Below are positions 16,450 through 24,562 of a stretch of DNA of 64,000 nt, in pieces. The notes under the pieces are model-generated. The model worked only from the letters and a program-made list of their open reading frames with translations. It searched no databases and was not told the DNA's origin. The DNA comes from Sorangium cellulosum So0157-2 (GTDB lineage Bacteria > Myxococcota_A > Polyangia > Polyangiales > Polyangiaceae): positions 14,116,501-14,180,500 of the forward strand of contig NC_021658.1 of assembly GCF_000418325.1 (NCBI RefSeq), written 5' to 3'. The translations under genes and the position numbers were made by a program. Every line of letters begins with the position of its first letter. Positions within the stretch are counted from its first letter, which is position 1.

Positions 16450-17940
16450 TCACGTCTCCCGCGCATCGCTGTTGCGCGTCAGCAGCCCGTAGCGGCGACT
16501 CGGGGGCTCCTCGCCAGCGGCCGGCTGGACCGATCCCCTCCTCGCGGCGGCCGCCTCTTCCCGCGCCGGGGTCGCGTCGATGCGGCGGACGGCCCGCGGG
16601 AGCAGGGCGCCGAGCAGCGCGAGCATGCCGAGGAGCCCCGCGAGCGCGGAGAGGTGCACCGGCTGCCCGGCGCCCGCGAAGCGGTGGCGCGGGACGGCGT
16701 CGATGTCGAACGCCGCGAGGCCCTTGTAGTTGAAGATGAGCGGATAAAAGTAGCGCTTCAGCTGCTCGTGGTAGGCGGCGATGCTGTCCCGGAAGGCGAG
16801 CTCCGTGGCCATGTCCGTGCCCGCCATCCGGTCGAGCAGGAGCTGCAGCGCGAGGGGCGGCAGGGCGAGCGCGGCCCGCTCGGTCCAGCGCTCCCGGCGC
16901 GCGAGCGCCGCGTGGTACGCCTCGACCTCCCGGGCGACGTGCGCGTCGCCCATCTCGTGCATGGCGTAGTACCAGGGCCAGGAGAACCGGTCCTCGGGCA
17001 CCGGGGTCCCGGCCCACTCGGGGCGCCGCGCGAAGAACGGATCGAGCGTGGCGCGCTTCGGCCGGTCCCAGCCGGCGTTCATCTCCTGGCGCTGCGCGAG
17101 CGTGAGCTCGACGCCGCCGCGGGCGGGAGAGGCCGTGAGGATCGCGAGGTTGACGAGCGCGGGCAGGAGGACGCAGAAGGCCATCCAGGCGCCCACGAGC
17201 GCGATGGCGTTCCACGCGGACGAGCGGCGCAGCGAGGCCGCGAGGAACACGAGGACGAACCAGAGGGCGATGTACGCGAGCGAGGCGAGCGCGAAGGCGC
17301 CGGCGCGCGCGTCGAGCGGGAGGCCGAGCCAGGCGGCGGCGAAGGCGAACAGCGCGAGGACGACGGCCGAGACCAGCGCGGCGCGCAGCCCGAGCCGGAC
17401 GGCGAGCAGGCGCGACAGGCGCGTCGGCTGGGAGCAGACGAGCGCCTCGGTGCCGAGGTCGTCGTCGCGCGAGCGGACATCGTAGCTCACGCCGATGATG
17501 AACAGCGGGACGAGGAAGATGAGGACGAACCCGCCATCGAAGCTGCCGGCGAGCTGCTTGAGCGGATTGGCGATGTCCGCCTGGTAGAGCTGGGGTACGA
17601 GGCCGATGAAGCGCAGGTGCCGGCTGTAGGGGTGCACGTCGCGCAGCCCGGTCGACAGCGCCGTCCATTCGTTCGGCGCGTGCGCGATCGGCATCGCGAG
17701 GTAGTAGAGGACGAGGCCGAGATCGTCGTTCGGCGCGTGGGTCTTGCGGAGATAGCGCTCCTCCTCCCGGAGCGCGGGCTCGAGCGCCGCGATGACCTCG
17801 CGCTCCGCGGCGACGCGGGCCGCGCCGTCCACGATGGCGGCGGCGCCGGCCACGAGCAGGAGGGCGGCGGTGACGAGGAGCACCCGCGCGCGGAGCAGCT
17901 GACGGAGCTCGAGGCGGGCCCATGCGAGGAAGGGGCTCAT
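16450..17940 (-). CDS. ABC-2 type permease with large extracytoplasmic domain (DUF3526-like)
   Basis: 496 aa. One N-terminal membrane helix (about 19-40) is followed by a large soluble loop, then a block of helices in the middle (about 155-300), a second soluble region (about 310-430) and a last helix near 455-480. This layout is that of the ABC-2/DUF3526 permeases that pair with a single ATPase and often sit beside TonB receptors. Its start overlaps the stop of the next permease gene by 4 bp (ATGA), so the two subunits are probably made together and form a heterodimer. Confidence 0.82.
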   Translation of the reverse strand: MSPFLAWARLELRQLLRARVLLVTAALLLVAGAAAIVDGAARVAAEREVIAALEPALREEERYLRKTHAPNDDLGLVLYYLAMPIAHAPNEWTALSTGLRDVHPYSRHLRFIGLVPQLYQADIANPLKQLAGSFDGGFVLIFLVPLFIIGVSYDVRSRDDDLGTEALVCSQPTRLSRLLAVRLGLRAALVSAVVLALFAFAAAWLGLPLDARAGAFALASLAYIALWFVLVFLAASLRRSSAWNAIALVGAWMAFCVLLPALVNLAILTASPARGGVELTLAQRQEMNAGWDRPKRATLDPFFARRPEWAGTPVPEDRFSWPWYYAMHEMGDAHVAREVEAYHAALARRERWTERAALALPPLALQLLLDRMAGTDMATELAFRDSIAAYHEQLKRYFYPLIFNYKGLAAFDIDAVPRHRFAGAGQPVHLSALAGLLGMLALLGALLPRAVRRIDATPAREEAAAARRGSVQPAAGEEPPSRRYGLLTRNSDARET

Positions 17941-19370
17941 GTGGCCTCTCCGTTGCGGCGGGTGAAGAGCGCGACGCCGAGCGAGAGCGCCGCCGCCCAG
18001 GCGAGGACGGCGAGGCCCGCGGGCGCGACGCGCGACAGCGCCCAGACGGCGGGAGGCCGCCTGTGCTCGAAGGGGGAGAGCTCGCCCCACTCGGCCCGAT
18101 CGACCCGCTGTGCCTTGTCGTCGTGCCAGCGGATCTTGGTGGTGTGCAGGTGGTTCAGGTGCTGGATGAAGGCGTAGCGGTGCGCCTCGGCCTGCTGCTC
18201 GAAGTCGACGAGGTGGTGGGCGTCGGTGCCCGCGAGCCCCATCGAGAACGACCGTATCGCGAGCAGCGGCGTGAACAGGCCCGCCCGGAGCGCGAGCCCG
18301 TCCTGGGCGCGGTGCGCGTCGAACAGGCGTGTGTAATAAGCATTGAACAGCTCGGCGGTGATCCGCTCCCCCTCGCGCATGACGATGCCTCCGTAGTTGA
18401 CCGGGAGGTCTTCCACGCGCGCGGCGCCGTGCTCGGCCAGGGTGCGGCGCTGCAGCTCCTGGAAATGGGGGTTATTGGGATCGTGGCTGTCGCCGACGTC
18501 GCGGATGGCGCGCGCGAGGTCGAGCTCGACCTGGGCCCGCGAGGGCGTCGGGTGGAGGCGGCTCGCGGCCTGGGTGGCGAGCCGCGGCACGACGATCCAG
18601 AGCGCGACCCAGAGGCCGAGCAGCGTGAGGAGGGCGGCCTGCGCGCGGCGGTGGAACGACGAGACGAGCACGCCGAGCGCCGTGCAGGCGACCAGATAGA
18701 CGGCGTAGCCCCCCGCGAGGAGGGCGGCGCGCAGGAGCGTGTCCCCGGAGGCGTCGAGGACGCCTGTGAGCAGCGCACCCGCGAGCGCGAGCGCGAGGAG
18801 CGGCGCGAGCCACAGCGCGACGGCGAGCAGCGCCCCGAGGGCCTTGCCCGCGATGAGCACGCGCGCGGTGACGCCCTGCGAGAGCGCGAGGGCCCAGGTG
18901 CCCGCCTCGCGCTCGCCGGCGACGCTGGCGAAGGTCATGCAGAAGATGAGGAGCGGGAGCAGCGCCTGGAGGACGAAGGCGGCGCTCGGGGTCCCGAAGC
19001 GCGCGAGCTCGCTCGACTGCGCGGCCTCGCTGAAGCTCAAGGCGTTGCGCTGGTGCGGCTCGAGGAAGATGGATGTGCCGGCGAAGGACTCGAGCCCGGG
19101 ATCGAAGAAGCCGAGCGGGCTCGGGGGGCGGAAGGCGAAGGACCCGTAATGGGCGGCGCGGTGCGGGTGGCGGTCGGGCTGCTCGACCCACTGGCGGTGG
19201 ACGAGCTCCTGGAGGGCGGCGCGCTGGCGGGCCTCGGCGGTGTGGCGCGCGGCCTCGAGCAGGAAGGCCGCGACGAGGAGCGCCGCGACGAGCGCGGCGG
19301 CGATGCGGAAGGTGCGGTTGCGGAGAGCGCGGATCGCCTCGTGCCGCGCCGCTGTGAAGAGGGCTCTCAT
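17937..19370 (-). CDS. ABC-2 type permease (DUF3526-like), second subunit
   Basis: 477 aa with the same architecture as its downstream neighbour: a first helix near 24-42, a soluble loop of about 90 residues, five helices between about 130 and 285, a second soluble loop, and a final helix near 445-470. EREAGTWALALSQGV (about 152-166) is the cytoplasmic coupling segment typical of ABC-2 permeases. No periplasmic binding protein gene is present, and ABC-2 folds usually export, so direction of transport is uncertain. It follows the TonB-receptor gene by 39 bp. Confidence 0.84.
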   Translation of the reverse strand: MRALFTAARHEAIRALRNRTFRIAAALVAALLVAAFLLEAARHTAEARQRAALQELVHRQWVEQPDRHPHRAAHYGSFAFRPPSPLGFFDPGLESFAGTSIFLEPHQRNALSFSEAAQSSELARFGTPSAAFVLQALLPLLIFCMTFASVAGEREAGTWALALSQGVTARVLIAGKALGALLAVALWLAPLLALALAGALLTGVLDASGDTLLRAALLAGGYAVYLVACTALGVLVSSFHRRAQAALLTLLGLWVALWIVVPRLATQAASRLHPTPSRAQVELDLARAIRDVGDSHDPNNPHFQELQRRTLAEHGAARVEDLPVNYGGIVMREGERITAELFNAYYTRLFDAHRAQDGLALRAGLFTPLLAIRSFSMGLAGTDAHHLVDFEQQAEAHRYAFIQHLNHLHTTKIRWHDDKAQRVDRAEWGELSPFEHRRPPAVWALSRVAPAGLAVLAWAAALSLGVALFTRRNGEAT

Positions 19371-19409
19371 GCGCTGACTCCCTGAGGGTCTCGTCGGACC
19401 GCGGCAGCG

Positions 19410-21518
19410 TCAGAAGGTCAAGGTGCCAGTCACGTACGCCGAGCGACCGTTGCCCGGGTTGTGCTGGGCCCCTGCGGCGCCGAAATCCTTGTACCAGATG
19501 GACGTGTCGTACGACCGGTCGAGCAGGTTGTTCACCTCGGCGCCGACCGAGAGGGCCTCGGTGACGTCGTAGGCCGCGCTCGCGTTGACGACGACGTAGT
19601 CGCCGACCCTCCGCGCGCCGTGCTCCTCGGTGAAGTTCTCCTTGTTCAGGTAGTAATCGCCCTGCGCGTAGCAGAAGAGCGAGACGAGCAGATCCTCCAC
19701 GGGGTGGAGGTCGATTCCCCCCTTGGCGCTGAAGCGCGGGACATGGTTGAGCTCCTTGCCCCTGTTCGCGGCGAGCGCCGGCCCGGGCTCGACCTGCTCG
19801 GAGAGGGTGCGGCTGAACGCGCCCCACACCGAGAGGAAATCGAACGGCCGCAGCGTGAGCTCGACGTCGAAGCCGCGCCGCAGCGTCTCGCCGACGTTCT
19901 CGACGTCGCCGGAGCCGTCGCCCTTGTCCCGCACCTCGCCGCTCGCGCGCTGCTCCCAGTAGGCGAGGTGGCTCGTGACCCACGGGAAGACGCTCGATCG
20001 ATAGCCGACCTCCCAGCCGTCGTTGATCGACGGATCGAGCGGCGTGCCCTGGACGGCGAAGGCGCCCTTGCCCGTGCCGATCTGGAACGTGCGCCCATAA
20101 TTCGCGTACAGGCTCTGCCCCTTGACGGGCGTGACCATGACGCTCGCCTTCGGCTGCCAGATGAAGCCGTAGTCGTTGAGGTCGTAATCGACCATGCGTG
20201 CGCCCTCGCCCTCGGGTTGCTCGAGGAAGCTGCCGGCGCCGGCCAGGCGATCGGCCCGAAGCGCCGCGACCAGCTTGATCGGCTTGATCGGGGTCGCGCT
20301 CGCCTGGACGTAGGAGCCGACGGCGTGGATGGCGAAGTCCTCGTCGCGGAGCGCGGGGCCCTGCCGTTTCCGCTCGACCGCGGGGATGCGCTGGTATCGG
20401 CCGTCCTGGAGCTGGTAGTCGACCCCCCACTCGACGGTGAGGCCGAGCGCCCGGGGGTCGCGCGCGCGGTACGTGAGCACCGAGATCGCGCCGTACTGCC
20501 GGTCGTCCTCGACCCGGAGCTGCTGGTCGAGGTCGGGATCGAACTTCACCCACCGGTCCCGCAGGAACGCCTGCCCGTAGCCCTTCAGCTGCCACGACAG
20601 GCCCTCGGCGAGCTCGTGATCCAGGTGGACGCTCGCGTGGAGGGTCGTCTGCCGGCCGCCGTCGGTCGCCGAGTGCGCGGGCGACGTCGTGGGGCGCGCG
20701 CGCGCGTCGTCGCCGGACAGGTAGCCGGGGGCGTCGGCGTCGAGGAGCATGCCGCGCAGGATGAGCCCGACCCGGAGCTCCCTGGACGGCTCGAAAAACC
20801 ACTTTGCAGAGCCGGCGACCCGGTCGGTCCTCGCGTGGTCGCGGTAGCTGTCCGAGCCGCGGTAACCGGCGAAGTAGGTCTGGCTCAACGCGTCGCGCTC
20901 GGTCGCGACGAGCACCTGGGGCTCGACGGTCCAGAAGCTCCCGGCGAGGAGCCGGGCGATGCGCTCGTTCCCCGTCTTGCGGGTGACGACGTTGATGTTG
21001 CCAGCGACGTTGTTCAGCCCGTAGCGCGGGTCGTTCGTGCCCTTGACGACCTCCATCCGCTCGATCTCGAGCGGGAAGACGGCCTTCATGTCGGGGAGGC
21101 CGACGTGGTGGTTGCTGGGGATGCCGTCGATGAGGAGCTTCGTGTGGGCGACGTCGCCCTGCGTGTTGAAGCCGCGGAGCCCGATGTCGGCGTTGATGAT
21201 GCCCTGGTTGAACGACTCGATGTAAACCGCCGGCACGCGCCGGAGCAGCTCGAGCGGCTCGGCCGCGCTCTGCTCCTGGATCTGCTCGCCGCCGAGGATG
21301 TCGACCGACGCCACCACGTCGGCGCTGTCGAGCGGGCCGATCCGCTGGCCGACGACGACGACCTCCTCGCCGAGGGCGGGGGGCGCCTCGGGGGCCGCGG
21401 TCGCGAGGGCGCCTTCCGGCGGCGGCGCGTCTTCCGGGGGCGCCGCCGCGGCGGCGGGCGCCGAGAGGAGCGCGGCGAGCGCGGCGGCGAGGCCGGAGGT
21501 GCGCGCGCGCGGGGTCAT
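19410..21518 (-). CDS. TonB-dependent outer-membrane receptor
   Basis: 702 aa. Signal peptide (about 1-24, ending in an Ala run), a Pro/Ala-rich linker, a TonB box-like EEVVVVG near 50, a plug domain (about 60-175, with LLIDGIPSNHHVGLPD and RYGLNNVAGNINVVTRKTG), then a 22-strand-type barrel ending in the terminal Phe (TGTLTF). Such receptors import metal chelates, cobalamin or large solutes using TonB energy. Position behind the ATPase (4-bp overlap) and in front of the permeases, in a locus with nicotianamine synthase, makes a metal-metallophore complex the likely cargo. The metal cannot be read from sequence. Confidence 0.92.
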   Translation of the reverse strand: MTPRARTSGLAAALAALLSAPAAAAAPPEDAPPPEGALATAAPEAPPALGEEVVVVGQRIGPLDSADVVASVDILGGEQIQEQSAAEPLELLRRVPAVYIESFNQGIINADIGLRGFNTQGDVAHTKLLIDGIPSNHHVGLPDMKAVFPLEIERMEVVKGTNDPRYGLNNVAGNINVVTRKTGNERIARLLAGSFWTVEPQVLVATERDALSQTYFAGYRGSDSYRDHARTDRVAGSAKWFFEPSRELRVGLILRGMLLDADAPGYLSGDDARARPTTSPAHSATDGGRQTTLHASVHLDHELAEGLSWQLKGYGQAFLRDRWVKFDPDLDQQLRVEDDRQYGAISVLTYRARDPRALGLTVEWGVDYQLQDGRYQRIPAVERKRQGPALRDEDFAIHAVGSYVQASATPIKPIKLVAALRADRLAGAGSFLEQPEGEGARMVDYDLNDYGFIWQPKASVMVTPVKGQSLYANYGRTFQIGTGKGAFAVQGTPLDPSINDGWEVGYRSSVFPWVTSHLAYWEQRASGEVRDKGDGSGDVENVGETLRRGFDVELTLRPFDFLSVWGAFSRTLSEQVEPGPALAANRGKELNHVPRFSAKGGIDLHPVEDLLVSLFCYAQGDYYLNKENFTEEHGARRVGDYVVVNASAAYDVTEALSVGAEVNNLLDRSYDTSIWYKDFGAAGAQHNPGNGRSAYVTGTLTF

Positions 21519-22291
21519 GACAGGGCCTCGGGCGCGGCGGCGGCGGACGCGCCGCTGCGCGGGGCGAGCGGGGGAGCGGCGTCGCCGGGAGGGTCGAAGT
21601 GCCGGCGGTACAACGCGAGGACATCGGCCTCGGACATGCCGGCGGCGCTCGCGAGCTCGACGAGCCGGCCGGCCTTCATGACGCCGATCCGGTGCGCGAT
21701 GCTCGCGACGGCGCCGAGGTCGTGGGTCACCATCAGCACGGCGGCGCCGCGGTCGCTCTCGCGCCGGATCGCGGCGCAGAGCTCGCGGACGGCGCCGGGG
21801 TCCAGCCCGGAGGTCGGCTCGTCGAGGAGCAGGGCGCCGGCGCGCTTCGCCTGCGAGAGGGCGAGGACGACCTTCTGCCGCATGCCCTTCGAGTAGCCGC
21901 TCGCCGGGCGGTGCACGGCGCCCTCGGGCAGGCCGGCCGCGGTGAGCAGCCGCGAGAGCTCCGCGGAAGAGGGCACGCGCGCCCGCGACAGGCCGAGGAA
22001 ATACGCGAGGTTCTCGCAGCCGGTGAGGTGCGGATAGAGCCGCACCTGCTCCGGGACATAGGCGATCTGCCGCCGCGCCGCGATGGGGTCGGGCTCCACG
22101 TGGGTGGAGCCCACGTGGGCGGCGCCGGAGGAAGGCTTGATGAAGCCGAGGAACAGGCTCAGCGTGGTGGTCTTGCCCGCCCCGTTGGGGCCGAGCAGGC
22201 AAAACACCTCTCCGGCCGGGACCTCGAGATCGAGCGCGTCGAGCGCGGGGGCGCCCCCGTAGGACTTCGAAAGCTTGTTCGCCGTAAGCAT
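21515..22291 (-). CDS. ABC transporter ATP-binding protein
   Basis: 258 aa with all ATPase motifs: Walker A GPNGAGKTTT (about 36-45), signature YSKGMRQKV, Walker B ALLLDEPTSGLDPG and the switch His in MVTHDLG. The last 40 residues are an Ala/Pro tail. It belongs to the drug/ABC-2 exporter class of ATPases. First gene of the leftward seven-gene operon; its stop overlaps the TonB-receptor start (ATGA). The start at 22291 matches the family N-terminus; the open frame further upstream would read through the promoter. Confidence 0.9.
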   Translation of the reverse strand: MLTANKLSKSYGGAPALDALDLEVPAGEVFCLLGPNGAGKTTTLSLFLGFIKPSSGAAHVGSTHVEPDPIAARRQIAYVPEQVRLYPHLTGCENLAYFLGLSRARVPSSAELSRLLTAAGLPEGAVHRPASGYSKGMRQKVVLALSQAKRAGALLLDEPTSGLDPGAVRELCAAIRRESDRGAAVLMVTHDLGAVASIAHRIGVMKAGRLVELASAAGMSEADVLALYRRHFDPPGDAAPPLAPRSGASAAAAPEALS

Positions 22292-22328
22292 GGCAGGTCC
22301 GCCGGAGGCGATCGCCGCCGGCGGCGCA

Positions 22329-22381
22329 CGTATGCGATCGGCCCAACTGAAAGTCAATTGCAAATGTGATGCGTTTGCATC
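22329..22381 (-). promoter_or_regulatory. Promoter and operator candidate of the ABC/TonB/tailoring operon
   Basis: Read leftward: -35 TTGACT (complement of 22352-22357), 17 bp, -10 CATACG (complement of 22329-22334), giving a leader of about 39 nt. The shared core AATTGCAAAT (22356-22365) overlaps the -35. It is extended by a palindrome GATGC-GTTT-GCATC (22368-22381), so TGCAAA and TTTGCA arms flank the site as in Fur-type boxes. The rest of the 301-bp gap to 22592 contains no gene I can support. Confidence 0.65.
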
Positions 22382-22592
22382 CGGGTGGCGAATCGGCCGC
22401 GAGGCGTGCGCTCGGGGGGGCGGGCGCGCGAGGGGCGCAGCCGCTGCGCCCGGGTCGAGGAGGGGGTCAGCGCGAGCGTCGGGGCGCTCGCCGCGCGCGA
22501 GGGGGCGGCGGCGGTCCGCCGGGCCGGTGCATCCGTCCAGGCCCGCGCGTCTGGACCTCGAGGGCGCGGTATGGGACAGTGCGCCGGGCAAG

Positions 22593-23945
22593 ATGGCGAA
22601 AGAGGAGCGGACGAAGAAGATCTCCCCGCGCTCGAAGCCGGCGCCGCCAGCGACCGGCATCAGCGCCGTCGCGGTCGAGGGGTACAAGTCGCTGAGGCAG
22701 CGGACGGAGGTCGCGATACGGCCGTTGACGCTCCTCGCCGGCGCCAACAGCTCTGGCAAGTCGAGCGTGATGCAGGCGCCGCTCCTGCTCAAGCAGACCC
22801 GCGAGGCACCCTACGATCCGGGGGCGCTCCTGCTCGACGGGCCGCATGTGCGGTTCACCGCAGCAGAGCAGTTGCTCTCGCGAAGCGGGAAGAGGCGCAT
22901 GAGCGACGGCTTCGCGGTCACGATGGCGGTGATCGGGGGCGTCGAGGTGACGGTGCGCTTCAAGCGGCTGCCTGGAATGGGCTTCGACCTCGTGGAAATG
23001 TCCTCGACGCGACCAGGCGAACCGCCCTTCACGGTGCGGGCCGGAGCGTCTCGCGACGAGATTCTTGGTTCCCTACCCGGAGGCGGTGGCGAGCAGGCCG
23101 CCACATCGTTTCATCGCATCTCCGTTGTTCGCGATCGTTGCTTTCTGACGGTCCGAGCCGAGGGAAAGCGCACAGGCCCTCTCGCTCCTGTGGCGGGAAC
23201 GGTGATGGGGCCGCCACGGTGGATAGACACGGCGCTGCTAGGCATCATTCACGTACCCGCGCTTCGCGGTAATCCGACGCGCACCTACAAGACGTCGGCT
23301 GTGGGTGGCGTCTTCCCCGGCACATTCGAGCCTTACGTGGCCAGCATCATCCATCACTGGCAGATCACCAAGGACATCCGACAAAAGCAGCTCGGGGCGG
23401 CGCTGGAGAGGCTCGGGCTGACGTGGAAGGTCGAGACCTCCCGCATCGACGACACGCAGGTCGAGCTGCGCGTCGGGCGCCTCCGCCGGGGTGGCCGCGG
23501 GGGGGCGCGTGATCTCGTCAGCATCGCCGACGTGGGCTTCGGCCTGTCGCAGTGCCTGCCCGTGGTCGTGGCGCTCCTCATCGCGCGCCCCGGCCAGCTC
23601 GTGTACCTCGAGGAGCCGGAGATCCACCTGCACCCGCGGGCGCAGGTCGCGCTCGCGCAGATCCTGGCGGACGCCGCGAGCCGCGGAGTGCGCGTCGTCG
23701 CGGAGACGCACAGCTCTCTGTTGCTGCTCGGCGTGCAGTCGCTCGTCGCCGAAGGGGCGCTCTCTCCCGATCGGGTGGCGCTCCACTGGTTCTCCCAGAA
23801 CGAGGATGGCGACACCGAGGTCCGGAGCGCCGACCTCGACGATGCAGGCGCCTTCGGCGACTGGCCTGAGGACTTCGACGAGGTCGCGCTCGCCGCGCAG
23901 AGCCGGTATCTGGACGCCGCCGAAGCGCGGATGGCCAGGCGCTGA
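22593..23945 (+). CDS. OLD/DUF3696-like AAA ATPase
   Basis: 450 aa ATPase of the ABC-like AAA_15/AAA_21 class. Walker A GANSSGKSS at about 50-58 within VEGYKSLRQ...LAGANSSGKSS; an ABC-type signature FGLSQCLPVV near 325; Walker B LVYLEEPEIHLHPR near 345; and the His switch in AETHSSLLLLG near 380. Such proteins act as single-gene or paired defence ATPases and sensors. No C-terminal TOPRIM nuclease is present, unlike full OLD proteins. The next gene overlaps by 1 bp and encodes a PIN-type nuclease, suggesting an ATPase-plus-effector pair. Start chosen at the first ATG after the divergent promoter; no strong Shine-Dalgarno. Confidence 0.85.
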   Translation: MAKEERTKKISPRSKPAPPATGISAVAVEGYKSLRQRTEVAIRPLTLLAGANSSGKSSVMQAPLLLKQTREAPYDPGALLLDGPHVRFTAAEQLLSRSGKRRMSDGFAVTMAVIGGVEVTVRFKRLPGMGFDLVEMSSTRPGEPPFTVRAGASRDEILGSLPGGGGEQAATSFHRISVVRDRCFLTVRAEGKRTGPLAPVAGTVMGPPRWIDTALLGIIHVPALRGNPTRTYKTSAVGGVFPGTFEPYVASIIHHWQITKDIRQKQLGAALERLGLTWKVETSRIDDTQVELRVGRLRRGGRGGARDLVSIADVGFGLSQCLPVVVALLIARPGQLVYLEEPEIHLHPRAQVALAQILADAASRGVRVVAETHSSLLLLGVQSLVAEGALSPDRVALHWFSQNEDGDTEVRSADLDDAGAFGDWPEDFDEVALAAQSRYLDAAEARMARR

Positions 23946-24490
23946 TGCGCGCGAAGACGTCCCGGCGCCTCGTCATCGATGCCTCGGTGGCCCGCGCGGC
24001 GGGCGGCGAGGGCGCGACCTACCCGCTGTCCAAGCACTGCCGCGATGCCCTGAGGACGGTGCTCGACGTCTGCCACCGCGCGGTGATGCCCCCAGCGATC
24101 CGCGAGGAGTGGAACAAGCACCAGTCGGTGTTCGCGAGCCAGTGGCGGGTCGCCATGGTCGCTCGCAAGAAGCTGATCCTGGAGGACACGCGCCCCGATC
24201 CCATGTTGCGCGGGGAGGTCGAGGCCGCCTCGTCGAGCGAGGCGGGGCGCGAGGCGATGCTGAAGGACGTCCACCTGGTCGAGGCGGCGCAGGCCTCCGA
24301 TCGGACGATCCTCTCCCTGGACGACGCGGCCCGAGGCCTGTTCGCCGGCGCCTCGCGGCGGGTCCGTGCGCTCCGGACGATCGTCTGGGTCAACCCGGGG
24401 AGCGAGGCCGACCGCGCCCGGGACTGGCTGGACGGCGGCGCTCCGCCCGAGGCCGCCTACCGGCTCCGCCCCGGCGCGCCGCGCGCGTGA
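23945..24490 (+). CDS. PIN-domain-like ribonuclease candidate
   Basis: 181 aa. The N-terminal strand RRLVIDASV puts Asp12 where PIN nucleases carry their first metal ligand. Further acids follow the PIN order: Glu54/Glu55 (IREEW), Asp108/Glu113 (KDVHLVEAA) and Asp119/Asp126 (SDRTILSLDD). The last 50 residues are a basic, Pro-rich extension. The start codon overlaps the ATPase stop (TGATG), implying translational coupling and a joint function. It could be the RNA-cutting effector of a defence or toxin system gated by the ATPase. The assignment rests on motif order, not close similarity. Confidence 0.7.
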   Translation: MRAKTSRRLVIDASVARAAGGEGATYPLSKHCRDALRTVLDVCHRAVMPPAIREEWNKHQSVFASQWRVAMVARKKLILEDTRPDPMLRGEVEAASSSEAGREAMLKDVHLVEAAQASDRTILSLDDAARGLFAGASRRVRALRTIVWVNPGSEADRARDWLDGGAPPEAAYRLRPGAPRA

Positions 24491-24562
24491 TACGGTGCCC
24501 GCCGCCGGCGCCCGGGGGAGCGACGCCTCGTTCGCCTCCGCGCGCGGCAGACAGGGGGACAC

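Noticed and set aside
15679..18177. 832-codon + strand frame opposite the methyltransferase and permease
   Set aside because: Low-complexity Arg/Glu/Gly shadow; the minus-strand genes explain the region.
18472..21624. 1,050-codon minus-strand frame across the TonB receptor and permease
   Set aside because: Out of frame with both genes, Arg/Pro/Ala low complexity, no motif; third-position GC bias keeps such frames open.
19461..21896. 811-codon + strand frame opposite the TonB receptor
   Set aside because: Shadow of the receptor gene, which has clear plug, TonB box and barrel signatures on the minus strand.
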